Origin: Oceanococcus sp041619555 | GTDB taxonomy: Bacteria > Pseudomonadota > Gammaproteobacteria > Nevskiales > Oceanococcaceae | Reading direction: 5' to 3' | NCBI GenBank assembly: GCA_041619555.1 | Contig: JBFKDQ010000008.1 | Coordinates: forward strand, 25,537 to 89,536 | Length of the DNA stretch: 64,000 nucleotides | In this document: one piece after another, positions 17,945 through 26,711 of the stretch | Numbering within the stretch: position 1 is the stretch's first letter | How the letters are laid out: each line of letters starts with the position of its first letter | The notes under the pieces: model-generated | The model's input: the letters and a program-made list of their open reading frames with translations, nothing else | What the model was told of the DNA's origin: nothing | Database searches by the model: none | Made by a program: the position numbers and the translations under genes

Positions 17945-18076
17945 ATGACAATTTGCCCGGTAGCCGTTGCCGTGGGTTGCAAGAAATGCCCGGTGTTCAA
18001 GATTTGCCCGGCCAAAAGCATCATTGGCGATCAGAAAAAAGACCCCCAGAAGCCCGATCAATCGGACAAGAGCTAG
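17945..18076 (+). CDS. 43-residue cysteine-rich microprotein
   Basis: A short frame with a very good ribosome-binding site (AAGGAG, 7 bases before the ATG at 17945) encodes 43 residues starting MTICPVAVAVGCKKCPVF. It has four cysteines (4, 12, 15, 21; C-x7-C-x2-C-x5-C), each of the first, third and fourth followed by proline, then a lysine/aspartate-rich polar tail. The cysteine spacing could bind iron-sulphur or zinc, or form disulphides; there is no signal peptide. I do not know the function. The frame is open for 40 codons upstream, but that part lacks a start with a binding site. Confidence 0.7.
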   Translation: MTICPVAVAVGCKKCPVFKICPAKSIIGDQKKDPQKPDQSDKS

Positions 18077-18534
18077 GAGCCTGGACGGCAGAAACCTGCG
18101 GGGCAAGACAAAGCGATCTTGAGGTCGATTATTTGATCATTTGCGGCGAATAGTTGTTCTATTTAACGAAAATGAGCGGAAAATCTGGCCAAAAAGGCAA
18201 AGTCGCAGCCCGCTGCGTATCTGCCGCCCAGACTCCGAGTCCGCAACGCCAGCGCGGGATCCACTGCAGCGCCGCCGACCCATCACATGGAGCCGCCGGC
18301 CAGCACCGTGCAAGACATGAACGAGGCCGAAGTCCGGCCGCGACCAGTTCAAGGTCGCTGTGTGGAAGGCGTGGACGCGCCGCGCACCGGCCTCAGATCA
18401 GTCGGCGGTCTGTCTGGTTTTGCGTGCGCGAAAGTACTCGGGCAACCGGACCGTGAAATCCAATTTCCATTAATCTGTAGGCTCAAACCTACATTCGTAC
18501 TTTTGCTCTCAAGACAAGACCGCAAGGAATCAGG
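18077..18534. other. Gene-less 458-base leader region before pyruvate carboxylase
   Basis: I find no convincing gene. The first ~150 bases are AT-richer (around 18120-18180) and could hold a promoter. Just before the pyc ribosome-binding site, TGTAGG and CCTACA pair across six bases (18476-18493), an 18-base palindrome suited to be an operator or leader hairpin. No known riboswitch consensus was recognised. Confidence 0.45.
18476..18493 (+). promoter_or_regulatory. Inverted repeat in the pyc leader
   Basis: TGTAGG, six bases, CCTACA: a perfect 6-bp inverted repeat 42 bases before the pyc start, next to AT-rich sequence (CCATTAATCTG). It could be a dimeric-regulator operator near a promoter or a 5'-UTR hairpin. 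Confidence 0.35.
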
Positions 18535-21500
18535 ATGAGCCCGGAAAAACCGATACGCAGCCTGCTGGTCGCCAATCGCGGCGAGATCGCCATTCGCATC
18601 ATGCGTGGAGCCGCCGAAATGGGCATTCGCACGGTGGCGATCTACGCGCATGAAGACCGCTTCAACCTGCATCGCTTCAAGGCGGACGAGAGCTATCGGG
18701 TAGGCGATGGCGCCAAGCCCATCGCCGCCTACCTCGACATTCCCGACATCATCCGCATCGCCAAGGAAGCCGGGGTCGACGCCATACATCCCGGCTATGG
18801 ATTTCTGTCGGAAAACCCGGATTTCGCGGATGCGTGTGCGGCCGCCGGGATCATTTTCATTGGCCCCAGCCCGCGCGTGCTGCGCCAGCTCGGTGATAAG
18901 GTTTCCGCCCGCAAGGCCGCCGAGGCCGCGCAAGTTCCGGTGCTGCCGGCCAGCGCGGTTTTGCCCAAGGATCATGAGGCCTGCAGGGAAGCCCTTGATG
19001 CCATCGGCTATCCGGTGATGCTCAAGGCAAGTTGGGGCGGTGGCGGGCGCGGCATGCGCATGATCCACAGCGAAGCCGAACTGGAGACGCAGTTGGCCTC
19101 GGCCCGCAGCGAGGCCATGGCAGCCTTCGGCAATGACGAGGTGTATGCGGAAAAACTGATCCAGCATGCCCGTCATGTCGAGGTCCAGATCCTCGCCGAC
19201 CAGCATGGCCATGTCGTGCATCTGTACGAGCGGGACTGTTCCGTGCAGCGCCGCCACCAGAAGGTCGTGGAGCGGGCGCCAGCGCCTTATCTCACCGACG
19301 CGGAACGTGACCAGCTGTGCCAGGCTGCGCTGCGCCTGTGTCGCAGCGTTGGCTATGCCAATGCCGGCACGGTGGAATTTCTGTTCGACGCGGACAGCGG
19401 CGCCTTCTATTTCATCGAGGTCAACCCGCGCATCCAGGTCGAACACACGGTGACCGAAGAGGTGACCGGGGTCGACATCGTCAAGGCCCAGATCAAGATC
19501 GCCAGCGGTCTCGCACTCGGCGATGCCACTACCGGGCTGCCGGCACAGGAAGACATCCATCTCGATGGCCATGCCCTGCAGTGCCGGGTGACCACCGAAG
19601 ACCCCGAAAACGGCTTCACCCCGGATCATGGACGTCTGATCGCCTATCGCAGTCCGGCCGGTTTCGGCATTCGACTCGATGGTGGCAATGCCTATTCCGG
19701 CGCGGTGATCACGCCATTCTATGATTCCATGCTGGTCAAGGTCACTGCCTGGGCGCCGACACCGCATGAAGCCATCTCGCGCATGGACCGCTGCCTGCGT
19801 GAATTCCGCATCCGCGGGCTGTCGACCAATTTGCAGTTCTTAGAGAACGTGATCGGCCATCCATCTTTCGCGGCCGGTGACTACACCACGCGCTTCATCG
19901 ACTCGACGCCGGAGCTGTTCGAATTCACCCCACGCAAGGATCGCGCGACCAAACTGCTGCGCTATCTGGGCGAAGTCGTGGTGAACGGCCACCCGGAAAT
20001 GAAAGACCGTCAGCCGCCCACCCTGCCTTTGCCGGCCCCGCGACTGCCGCACGGCGATCTGACCCAGCCACCGCCCGCCGGCCTGCGCCAGCGTCTGCAG
20101 GAACTCGGAGCGGCCGGATTTGCCCAATGGATGAAAGACCATCCGCAGGTGCTGCTCACCGACACCACCATGCGTGATGCCCACCAGAGTCTGTTCGCCA
20201 CCCGCATGCGCAGTCGGGACATGTTTGCGATTGCGCCACACTACGCCCGTCTGGCGCCACAGCTGCTGTCGCTGGAATGCTGGGGCGGCGCCACCTTCGA
20301 TGTCGCGCTGCGCTTTCTCAAGGAAGATCCTTGGGAGCGACTGGCCGGCCTGCGCGCCGCGATTCCGAACATCCCGCTGCAGATGCTTCTGCGATCCTCC
20401 AATGCGGTGGGCTACACCAATTATGCGGACAATGTCGTTCAGTATTTCATCGCGCAAGCGGCCCGCAATGGCATCGACATCTTTCGAATATTCGACTGCC
20501 TGAACAATGTCGACAACATGCGACTGGCCATCGACAGCGTCATTGACGCCGGCGGCGTCGCTGAAGCGGCCATCTGCTACACCGGCGACCTGCTGGACCC
20601 CGCCCGCAGCAAATATGATCTGAACTATTACCTCAAGCTGGCGCGCGAGCTGGAACAGGCTGGCGCGCATGTCCTGGGCATCAAGGACATGGCCGGCCTT
20701 TGCCGCCCGCAGGCCGCACGAACCCTGATCACGGCATTGAAACAGGAAATCGATCTGCCCATCCACTTTCACACCCATGACACCAGCGGCATCGCCGCCG
20801 CCAGCGTGCTGGCTGCCGTGGAAGCGGGCTGTGATGCCGTAGACGGCGCCCTGGACGCGATGTCCGGCCTCACTTCTCAGGCCAATCTCGGCAGTATTGT
20901 CGCCGCCCTGAGCCACGACCCCCGCAAGCCGGCCGCCGATCCGGCCAGCCTGCGTCAGCTGTCGGATTACTGGGAAGATGTACGCCGCTACTACGCGCCG
21001 TTTGAAAGCGATATCCGTTCCGGCACCGCGGATGTCTACCAGCATGAAATGCCGGGCGGGCAATACACCAATCTGCGCGAGCAGGCCCGCGCCATGGGCC
21101 TGGGTCAGCGCTGGCCCGAAGTGTCCCAGGCCTATGCCGCTGCCAATCGACTGTTCGGCGACATCGTCAAGGTCACGCCCTCTTCCAAGGTCGTCGGCGA
21201 TCTCGCCCTATCGATGGTGGCCAATGGCCTGAGCGAAGCACAGGTGGCGGACCCGGCACAGGACATCGATTTCCCCGCCTCGGTCATCGCCATGCTGCGC
21301 GGCGAACTGGGCACACCGCCGGACGGTTGGCCGGCCGATTTCCAGGCCAAGGTTCTCAAGGGTGAGCCAGCGATCCAGGGCCGGCCCGGGGCGCAGATTC
21401 CACCGGCGGACCTGGAGGCCGTGCGTAAACAGGCGGAAACCGAGTGCGGTGAAACCCTGGATGATTGCGCCCTCGCCTCGTATCTCATGTATCCATCGGT

Positions 21501-21990
21501 CTACACCGATTTCGTCGAACATCGCCGCAACTACGGCGAAGTCAGCACCCTGCCGACCTGTAACTTCTTCTATGGCCTGCAGGAACACGAAGAGATCTCG
21601 GTTGATATCGCCCGGGGCAAGACCCTGGTCATCCGCCTGCAGGGCAGCGCGGACCATCCGCAGGACGGCACGACCCGCCTGTTCTACGAACTCAACGGCC
21701 AGTCACGAGAAATTCGTGTGACCAATCAGGGCGGCGCAGCCCAGGCTGGGCGGCCCAAGGCAGATCCGAAGCAGACCGGTCAGATCGGTGCGCCGATGGC
21801 CGGCATGGTGGTGCGCCTGGCGGTGAAAAAAGGCGACCGTGTGGACAAGGGCGACCCCCTGATCACCCTGGAAGCGATGAAAATGGAAACCGTCATTGCG
21901 GCCCCCTGCGCTGGCGAGGTCACCAACATCCTGGCCACGGCCGGCAGCAGTGTGGAGCAGAAAGACTTGCTGCTTGAAATCGCCACCTGA
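18535..21990 (+). CDS. pyc: Pyruvate carboxylase, single-chain
   Basis: The 1151-residue product carries all parts of a one-chain pyruvate carboxylase. Biotin carboxylase comes first (residues ~1-450; HPGYGFLSEN, ATP-grasp KASWGGGGRGM, RDCSVQRRHQKVVE). The carboxyltransferase follows (~530-1000; LLTDTTMRDAHQSLFATRMR, metal-binding HFHTHDTSG). The C-terminus is the biotin carrier with EAMKMET. It makes oxaloacetate from pyruvate and bicarbonate using ATP, refilling the TCA cycle. The start ATG has AAGGA 6 bases upstream. The length is normal for the alpha-4 type. It stands alone; a GC-rich stem-loop follows. Confidence 0.97.
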   Translation: MSPEKPIRSLLVANRGEIAIRIMRGAAEMGIRTVAIYAHEDRFNLHRFKADESYRVGDGAKPIAAYLDIPDIIRIAKEAGVDAIHPGYGFLSENPDFADACAAAGIIFIGPSPRVLRQLGDKVSARKAAEAAQVPVLPASAVLPKDHEACREALDAIGYPVMLKASWGGGGRGMRMIHSEAELETQLASARSEAMAAFGNDEVYAEKLIQHARHVEVQILADQHGHVVHLYERDCSVQRRHQKVVERAPAPYLTDAERDQLCQAALRLCRSVGYANAGTVEFLFDADSGAFYFIEVNPRIQVEHTVTEEVTGVDIVKAQIKIASGLALGDATTGLPAQEDIHLDGHALQCRVTTEDPENGFTPDHGRLIAYRSPAGFGIRLDGGNAYSGAVITPFYDSMLVKVTAWAPTPHEAISRMDRCLREFRIRGLSTNLQFLENVIGHPSFAAGDYTTRFIDSTPELFEFTPRKDRATKLLRYLGEVVVNGHPEMKDRQPPTLPLPAPRLPHGDLTQPPPAGLRQRLQELGAAGFAQWMKDHPQVLLTDTTMRDAHQSLFATRMRSRDMFAIAPHYARLAPQLLSLECWGGATFDVALRFLKEDPWERLAGLRAAIPNIPLQMLLRSSNAVGYTNYADNVVQYFIAQAARNGIDIFRIFDCLNNVDNMRLAIDSVIDAGGVAEAAICYTGDLLDPARSKYDLNYYLKLARELEQAGAHVLGIKDMAGLCRPQAARTLITALKQEIDLPIHFHTHDTSGIAAASVLAAVEAGCDAVDGALDAMSGLTSQANLGSIVAALSHDPRKPAADPASLRQLSDYWEDVRRYYAPFESDIRSGTADVYQHEMPGGQYTNLREQARAMGLGQRWPEVSQAYAAANRLFGDIVKVTPSSKVVGDLALSMVANGLSEAQVADPAQDIDFPASVIAMLRGELGTPPDGWPADFQAKVLKGEPAIQGRPGAQIPPADLEAVRKQAETECGETLDDCALASYLMYPSVYTDFVEHRRNYGEVSTLPTCNFFYGLQEHEEISVDIARGKTLVIRLQGSADHPQDGTTRLFYELNGQSREIRVTNQGGAAQAGRPKADPKQTGQIGAPMAGMVVRLAVKKGDRVDKGDPLITLEAMKMETVIAAPCAGEVTNILATAGSSVEQKDLLLEIAT

Positions 21991-22022
21991 TCTCCTCGCA
22001 AGCCGCCCTGCAAATCTGATTT

Positions 22023-22067
22023 GGGCGCCTGCTGGCGCCCGCCCTGGACTGTCCCCCGCATGGACAG
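22023..22067 (+). terminator. Paired stem-loops after pyc
   Basis: GGGCGCC-TGCT-GGCGCCC (22023-22040) is a perfect 7-bp stem, followed by CTGTCC/GGACAG (22049-22067). Neither is followed by a T-run, so termination is likely but not certain. Confidence 0.4.
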
Positions 22068-22097
22068 GCCACCGGTTATCCAAAAAAGCCCGACCTG

Positions 22098-23018
22098 ATG
22101 CCCAAACTTGTGTACATGCCTTTGCACCGTCCAGCCGTGCTCGCCCTCCTCTGCCTGAGCCTGAGCGCCTGCGGCTCATCGGATTCGGTCGCCGACTACC
22201 CCGATCAGGACTACCGCCAGGCGCTTTATGCGAGCCTGTTTCCAATCATGGGCCAGATGCTTTCACCGTTTTTCCAAGGTCCGGACGAGGACTGGAACTG
22301 CGTCAATGACGGGGGCGGCCTCGCGGTCAGCCCTGTCGCAGATTCAAGCTACGCGCTGGGGCGCCACTTCGGCATGAGCAACTGTGCACCCGCCGCCTGG
22401 TACGGCGGTTCCAGCAGCGTGCGTGCCGACGGCGAGATGATGGTGGAAGCCAATGAAGATGAGTCCCGGCGCTATCACTTCGGCGCCACGGTCAATCCGC
22501 AGGCCGGTAAGCCGACTGCGCTAGGCGAGTTGAAGATTTCCTATCTCGACAGCGCCGAAAGCCAGAGCGAGTTCACCCGCTACCTACGCGGAAGCCTGAC
22601 TGTCGACAGCGATGCAATCCAGTACTACGACTTCGATTACCGCCTGGTCAGCCCCACGGGCGAATTTGCCAGATCGTATGCCATGGCGCGGGAAGCCCGC
22701 GTGAGCGCAATCGATGACGAACCCGCCGAGGAAGTCAGCGTCGCCGGCCTGATGCATCTTTCCTCTTACGGCCCATTCGCCTGTTTCACGCCGCTCAGCT
22801 ACAGCTTCCTGACCGATACCCCGGTGGTGCTATCCTCCACGGGACCACTGGTGATGCATGCCGGCGTCATCGGCCTGCAGTCTTCCGCACCAGAGGAGCC
22901 GGTTTTCGTGATCCGATTCGAAGACAACGTGGCAACCATCGTGAGCGACCGCGGGGCCCGCAGCTACCCCGCTGATCTGCAGGACTTCTGCCCGGCCGGA
23001 TCGCAAGCCAATCGCTGA
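22098..23018 (+). CDS. Uncharacterised lipoprotein
   Basis: The 306-residue product has a lipoprotein signal with lipobox LSACGSSDS and no domain I recognise. The mature part is polar, with four further cysteines (in DWNCVND, SNCAPAAW, FACFTPLS and DFCPAG) that could form two disulphides in the periplasm, and several predicted beta strands (RYHFGATV, YYDFDYRLVS, PVFVIRFEDN). The start is uncertain: ATG 22098 and ATG 22116 are both possible and neither has a good ribosome-binding site; the second gives a more typical signal length. It lies 107 bases after pyc and may be read through from it. Confidence 0.7.
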   Translation: MPKLVYMPLHRPAVLALLCLSLSACGSSDSVADYPDQDYRQALYASLFPIMGQMLSPFFQGPDEDWNCVNDGGGLAVSPVADSSYALGRHFGMSNCAPAAWYGGSSSVRADGEMMVEANEDESRRYHFGATVNPQAGKPTALGELKISYLDSAESQSEFTRYLRGSLTVDSDAIQYYDFDYRLVSPTGEFARSYAMAREARVSAIDDEPAEEVSVAGLMHLSSYGPFACFTPLSYSFLTDTPVVLSSTGPLVMHAGVIGLQSSAPEEPVFVIRFEDNVATIVSDRGARSYPADLQDFCPAGSQANR

Positions 23019-23045
23019 ACCCAGGGGCCTCGACCTTGCTGGGTT
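23018..23045. terminator. Stem-loop between convergent lipoprotein and acyl-CoA synthetase genes
   Basis: AACCCAG and CTGGGTT pair across 14 bases, starting at the lipoprotein stop codon. It is a weak candidate bidirectional terminator with no T-run. Confidence 0.3.
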
Positions 23046-23066
23046 CGCGATGGGATCAGAGCCGCC

Positions 23067-24629
23067 CTAATTGACCTGACGCGTCTTGCCTTCCCAGAAC
23101 GGCGCACGCAGTTCCCGCTTGAGCACCTTGCCCGCACCCGACAGCGGCAAGGGCTCATCGCGGAATTCGACGCTTTTGGGGCATTTGTAACCGGCGATCA
23201 GCTTCTTGCAATGGGCGATGATGGCGGCCTCATCTCGCGCTGCCTCGGGTCGTGGGACCACGATCGCATGAACGGCCTCGCCCCACTCTTCATCGGGAAT
23301 CCCCACCACCGCGACCTGCAACACTGCAGGATGGGTCGAGATCGCACTCTCCACTTCCGCGGAATAAACATTCTCGCCACCGGAAACGATCATGTCCTTG
23401 ACCCGGTCGACCAGGTACAGATAGCCATCCTGATCAAGATAGCCAGCATCTCCGGTATGGACCCAGCCATTCTTGATGGTACTCGCGGTCTGCTCCGGCT
23501 TGTTCCAGTACCCCAGCATCATGTTGGGTCCGGTGGCGCAGATCTCGCCGACCTCACCCACCGGCTGTTCATCGCCCTGTTCATTCACCACCTTGAGCAG
23601 GATTGCATAGCAACTGCGTCCGGCCGAACGCAGCAGGCGGGACCGCTCACCGTCGGTCACGTGATCCTCGGGCGGCAGAATCGTGGCCACCGGTGCCAAC
23701 TCGGTCTGACCATAGGCCTGCGCCATGTCCAGGGCGGGCACCGCCGCCATCACGCGGCGCAACAGACCTTCCGGCATTGGCGAGGCGCCGTAGAGAATGC
23801 GCTTGAGTCCTTGCATGTCGTCGGCGTTAAAGTCGGGATGATCGAAGACCATCTGGATCATCGCCGGCACCAGTAGCGCGTCGGTGATTTGTTCGGACTT
23901 GATGGTCTGCAGGACCAGGGAGGGCTCAAAGGCTGGAATGATCACATGGCGCGCCGCCAGCACCGTGAACATGAAGCAGGCGGCCAGATCGGCCATGTGA
24001 AACATCGGTGCGGAGTGCAGCATGCTGCTGTTCTCGTCGGCCGTGGTGGCCGCCACCAGACTCAGAGCGCTGGCGAACAGGGCAGCATGGCTCAGCATGA
24101 CCCCCTTGGGAAATCCGGTGGTGCCCCCGGTGTAGAAGATCCCTGCCAGTTGATCGTCACCATGGACGAAATCCGCCATTGGCTCCGCGGCCTTCAGCAG
24201 GCCTTCCAGAGAGTGCGCCCAGACCGGCCGGTCCTCTTCCGTCCCCATGAACAGGAAATGCTGCACCGGGATATCCTGGGTGCGCAATTGCTCCACCAAG
24301 GGTAAAAAAGTCTTGTCGAAAAGCAGGGCCGTGCTGCCTGAGTCGTTCAGCGAATAGACGAATTCTGGTGCCGCCCAGCGGATATTCAGCGGCACGATGC
24401 GCGCACCAGTCTGGGTAATCCCGAACAGGGACTCAAAATACAGATTGCTGTTCAGCGCCAGAATCGCCACGCGCTGATTGCGCCCGATGCCCAGCGACTG
24501 CAATCCCCCAGCCAGCAGGCGAACCCGGTCCGCGGTCTCGCCCCAGGTATACGCCTGACCCATGAATTGCGTTGCCGGCGCATGCGCACGCATTTGCGCG
24601 GCGCGAAAGACCAGTTGACTGATGTGCAT
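23067..24629 (-). CDS. AMP-forming acyl-CoA synthetase (fatty-acid CoA ligase type)
   Basis: The 520-residue product is a class I adenylate-forming enzyme. The P-loop FYTGGTTGFPKGVMLSH, AYGQTELAP, the WVHTGDAGYLDQDGYLYLVD block, KDMIVSGGENVYS hinge and the C-terminal catalytic Lys in LPLSGAGKVLKREL are present. It activates a carboxylic acid to its CoA thioester, probably a medium- or long-chain fatty acid. The FadL-type porin at 16140 could supply such a substrate, which is inference. ATG 24629 has GGGGAG 8 bases upstream. The gene is monocistronic and diverges from the histidine kinase. Confidence 0.92.
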   Translation of the reverse strand: MHISQLVFRAAQMRAHAPATQFMGQAYTWGETADRVRLLAGGLQSLGIGRNQRVAILALNSNLYFESLFGITQTGARIVPLNIRWAAPEFVYSLNDSGSTALLFDKTFLPLVEQLRTQDIPVQHFLFMGTEEDRPVWAHSLEGLLKAAEPMADFVHGDDQLAGIFYTGGTTGFPKGVMLSHAALFASALSLVAATTADENSSMLHSAPMFHMADLAACFMFTVLAARHVIIPAFEPSLVLQTIKSEQITDALLVPAMIQMVFDHPDFNADDMQGLKRILYGASPMPEGLLRRVMAAVPALDMAQAYGQTELAPVATILPPEDHVTDGERSRLLRSAGRSCYAILLKVVNEQGDEQPVGEVGEICATGPNMMLGYWNKPEQTASTIKNGWVHTGDAGYLDQDGYLYLVDRVKDMIVSGGENVYSAEVESAISTHPAVLQVAVVGIPDEEWGEAVHAIVVPRPEAARDEAAIIAHCKKLIAGYKCPKSVEFRDEPLPLSGAGKVLKRELRAPFWEGKTRQVN

Positions 24630-24888
24630 GCATTCACTCCCCCTGAATATGTGTATGTCTCGAACGTGAGCATCTCATCATAGGCAGGTGTCGCGCCTGG
24701 AAATTGCCTCAAACGCAGGAGTTGCACGAAATCTGACTGGCCGCACCCATGCCCGTCTCAAGCGACGCGCAATGTCCGGGCCGCCACCAGGGAACGACCC
24801 TCGCCCTGGCCGGCCTTCATCAACGCAAGCAAGCACAAGAATTGCATCAATCCTGAGCACGCCTGTGCCTGCCTTTGTGAAAAAAAAC

Positions 24889-26037
24889 ATGCCAGCAAGC
24901 CCGACCGAAGAGCACTATCTCAAGAAGGAGCTCTACCGCCTGATCAAGGAAGAAGACGAGGTCTTCGACTTCCTGCAGAACGCGGTACTCGATGGCATTT
25001 GGTACTGGAACCTGGAAATTCCCGAAGACGAGTGGCTCAGTCCGGAATTCTGGCAGCTGTTCGGCATCGACCCCAGCACCCGTGCCCATTCCTCGTCCTC
25101 CTGGCAGGACATCATCTGGCAGCAGGACCTGCCCCAGGTTCTGCAGAACTTCCGCGCCCACTGCGCCGACCCACACCACCCCTACGACCAAATCGTGCGC
25201 TACCGGCACCGCGACGGCCATACGGTCTGGGTTCGCTGCCGCGGCGTGGCCATCCGCGACGCCGCCGGCAAGCCGGTGCGCATGCTCGGCGCCCACACCG
25301 ATGTCAGCGAACTGTTCCGCGCGCGTCAGTCCTTGGAGGAACGCGCCCAGGAGCTGGAACACAGCAATCGAAAATTGTCCGAATTCGCCGACCGCGCGGC
25401 CCACGATCTGCAATCCCCTCTCGGCACCCTGATCCAGCTGCTGGACCTGGTGAACTTCAGCGATTCCGAACAGGAAGTTGAAAAACTCATGCGATCTGCT
25501 CTCGAACGCATGAATGGCACGATTCGCGGCCTGCTGGACTACGCCCGCTCCGGCGCTCAGTCCATCCATTTAACGGAAGTCGACAGCGCCCTGCTTTTCC
25601 ACGAGATCCAGCAGGATCTCGCCGCCGAAATTCAGGCGGCGAACTGCAAGATCGAGGTCACGCCGCTACCGAAGCTCCCCAGCGATGAATTGCTGTTGCG
25701 ACAGATCCTGCAAAACTTGCTGGCCAACGCGGTGAAGTTCAGCCCGCCACAGCGCTCCCCGGAAATCCGCATCGCCTGCATGGATCGCGGGGAGACCTGG
25801 CTATTCAGTTGCCAGGACAATGGCATTGGCATCCCGCCAGACAAGCTGGACGACATCTTTCTTCCCTTTCGCCGACTCAACGGCAAATCGGATTTTCCCG
25901 GCACCGGCCTGGGTCTGGCCAGTTGCCAGAAGGCTGCGGAAGCGCTGCATGGCCGGGTGTGGGCCGAGTCGATTCTTGGCCAGGGCTCCTGTTTCTTTGT
26001 CGAGCTGCCGAAATCCCAGACGGTCAAGCAGGCCTGA
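24889..26037 (+). CDS. PAS-domain sensor histidine kinase, soluble
   Basis: From this start the product is 382 residues. It has a PAS fold (about 25-140; GIWYWNLEIPEDEWLSPEF through VRMLGAHTDVSE), a coiled-coil linker, a DHp helix with the phosphoacceptor His172 in AAHDLQSPLGT, and an ATPase domain (NLLANAVKFSP, DNGIGIPP, GTGLGLASCQ). No membrane segment is seen, so it is probably cytoplasmic. No response regulator is adjacent, making it an orphan kinase. The start is uncertain: the frame is open back to 24688 and no candidate has a clear ribosome-binding site; I took the ATG just before the conserved part. Confidence 0.85.
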   Translation: MPASPTEEHYLKKELYRLIKEEDEVFDFLQNAVLDGIWYWNLEIPEDEWLSPEFWQLFGIDPSTRAHSSSSWQDIIWQQDLPQVLQNFRAHCADPHHPYDQIVRYRHRDGHTVWVRCRGVAIRDAAGKPVRMLGAHTDVSELFRARQSLEERAQELEHSNRKLSEFADRAAHDLQSPLGTLIQLLDLVNFSDSEQEVEKLMRSALERMNGTIRGLLDYARSGAQSIHLTEVDSALLFHEIQQDLAAEIQAANCKIEVTPLPKLPSDELLLRQILQNLLANAVKFSPPQRSPEIRIACMDRGETWLFSCQDNGIGIPPDKLDDIFLPFRRLNGKSDFPGTGLGLASCQKAAEALHGRVWAESILGQGSCFFVELPKSQTVKQA

Positions 26038-26216
26038 GTTTCGGTCGCGGGCGGCTGACCGACACAGGACTGCGCCGCAGGCCGCGCAAGTTCCCGTGCG
26101 TGTTGCATACGGAACCGACCGCTTATCGCAGACACCAAAGACGGACAAATCAGGCCCGAAGGCCGACCTGCCGGCACTGCCTGCTGCTCCGGAACCGACG
26201 GTCCCAGGCGATCGAC

Positions 26217-26245
26217 TTGCATCCATCGGCGTCTCGGGTTAACAA
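26217..26245 (+). promoter_or_regulatory. Candidate sigma-70 promoter for the small gene at 26278
   Basis: TTGCAT (26217-26222), a 17-base spacer and TAACAA (26240-26245) lie 33 bases before the next start codon. The pair is plausible but not strong. Confidence 0.4.
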
Positions 26246-26277
26246 AGACGAACACGCGGGCAAGGAGGAGCATTGCC

Positions 26278-26556
26278 ATGGAAGACATGATCGCCAGCCT
26301 GGAGGAGTTGATGCTGTGCTCCTCCCTGACCATGGAACAACATGATCTGATTGAGCGCTGTCTTGACGAGGGCTATGACAACCTCTCCCAGGAAGACAAG
26401 TCCAGCATTCGCCGCCTGCTCAACCGCCGCGCCGCCAGTCTGGGCAGCAGCGCCCTGCAGCGCTGGCGCGAACGCCGGCAACAGGCCAAGACGACCACCG
26501 GCAAGAGCAAAACGATCCGCCACCCGATCGCCAGTCCGTCCGCGACCAGGCACTGA
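26278..26556 (+). CDS. Small charged protein of unknown function (92 residues)
   Basis: A strong ribosome-binding run (AAGGAGGAG, 26262-26270) precedes the ATG. The N-terminal ~55 residues look helical and acidic (MEDMIASLEELML, DLIERCLDEGYD), and the C-terminal third is basic (WRERRQQAKTTTGKSKTIRH). That acidic helix plus basic tail suggests a nucleic-acid- or protein-binding small protein; I do not recognise a family. It lies between the histidine kinase and the predicted small RNA and has its own candidate promoter. Confidence 0.65.
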   Translation: MEDMIASLEELMLCSSLTMEQHDLIERCLDEGYDNLSQEDKSSIRRLLNRRAASLGSSALQRWRERRQQAKTTTGKSKTIRHPIASPSATRH

Positions 26557-26659
26557 ATCGACCGGAAGGCCCCATCTGACGCGGCCGGATCCAGACGCGC
26601 GGCTGGCGCACCGCGGCAATCCAGGAAAATAAGCAAGCTGAACTGCAATTGGCCGGTTT

Positions 26660-26681
26660 TTCTGTGAACCACGTCACAGAA
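26660..26681 (+). promoter_or_regulatory. Near-perfect CRP-type operator
   Basis: TTCTGTGA, six bases (ACCACG), TCACAGAA: a perfect 8+8 inverted repeat containing the full TGTGA-N6-TCACA consensus of CRP/Vfr-family regulators. Its centre (26670.5) is 41.5 bases before the start point expected from the -10 at 26700-26705, the classical class II activator position. Confidence 0.7.
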
Positions 26682-26699
26682 CTGCACCGCAATAGGGCA

Positions 26700-26705
26700 T
26701 ACACT
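26700..26705 (+). promoter_or_regulatory. -10 element of the candidate small-RNA promoter
   Basis: TACACT matches four of six consensus bases. There is no good -35 hexamer at the right distance, as is usual for class II CRP-dependent promoters, where the operator covers the -35 region. The predicted start is near 26712. Confidence 0.55.
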
Positions 26706-26711
26706 AGAGCG

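Noticed and set aside
18077..18534. Riboswitch in the pyc leader
   Set aside because: I could not fit any riboswitch consensus; only a short palindrome is visible.
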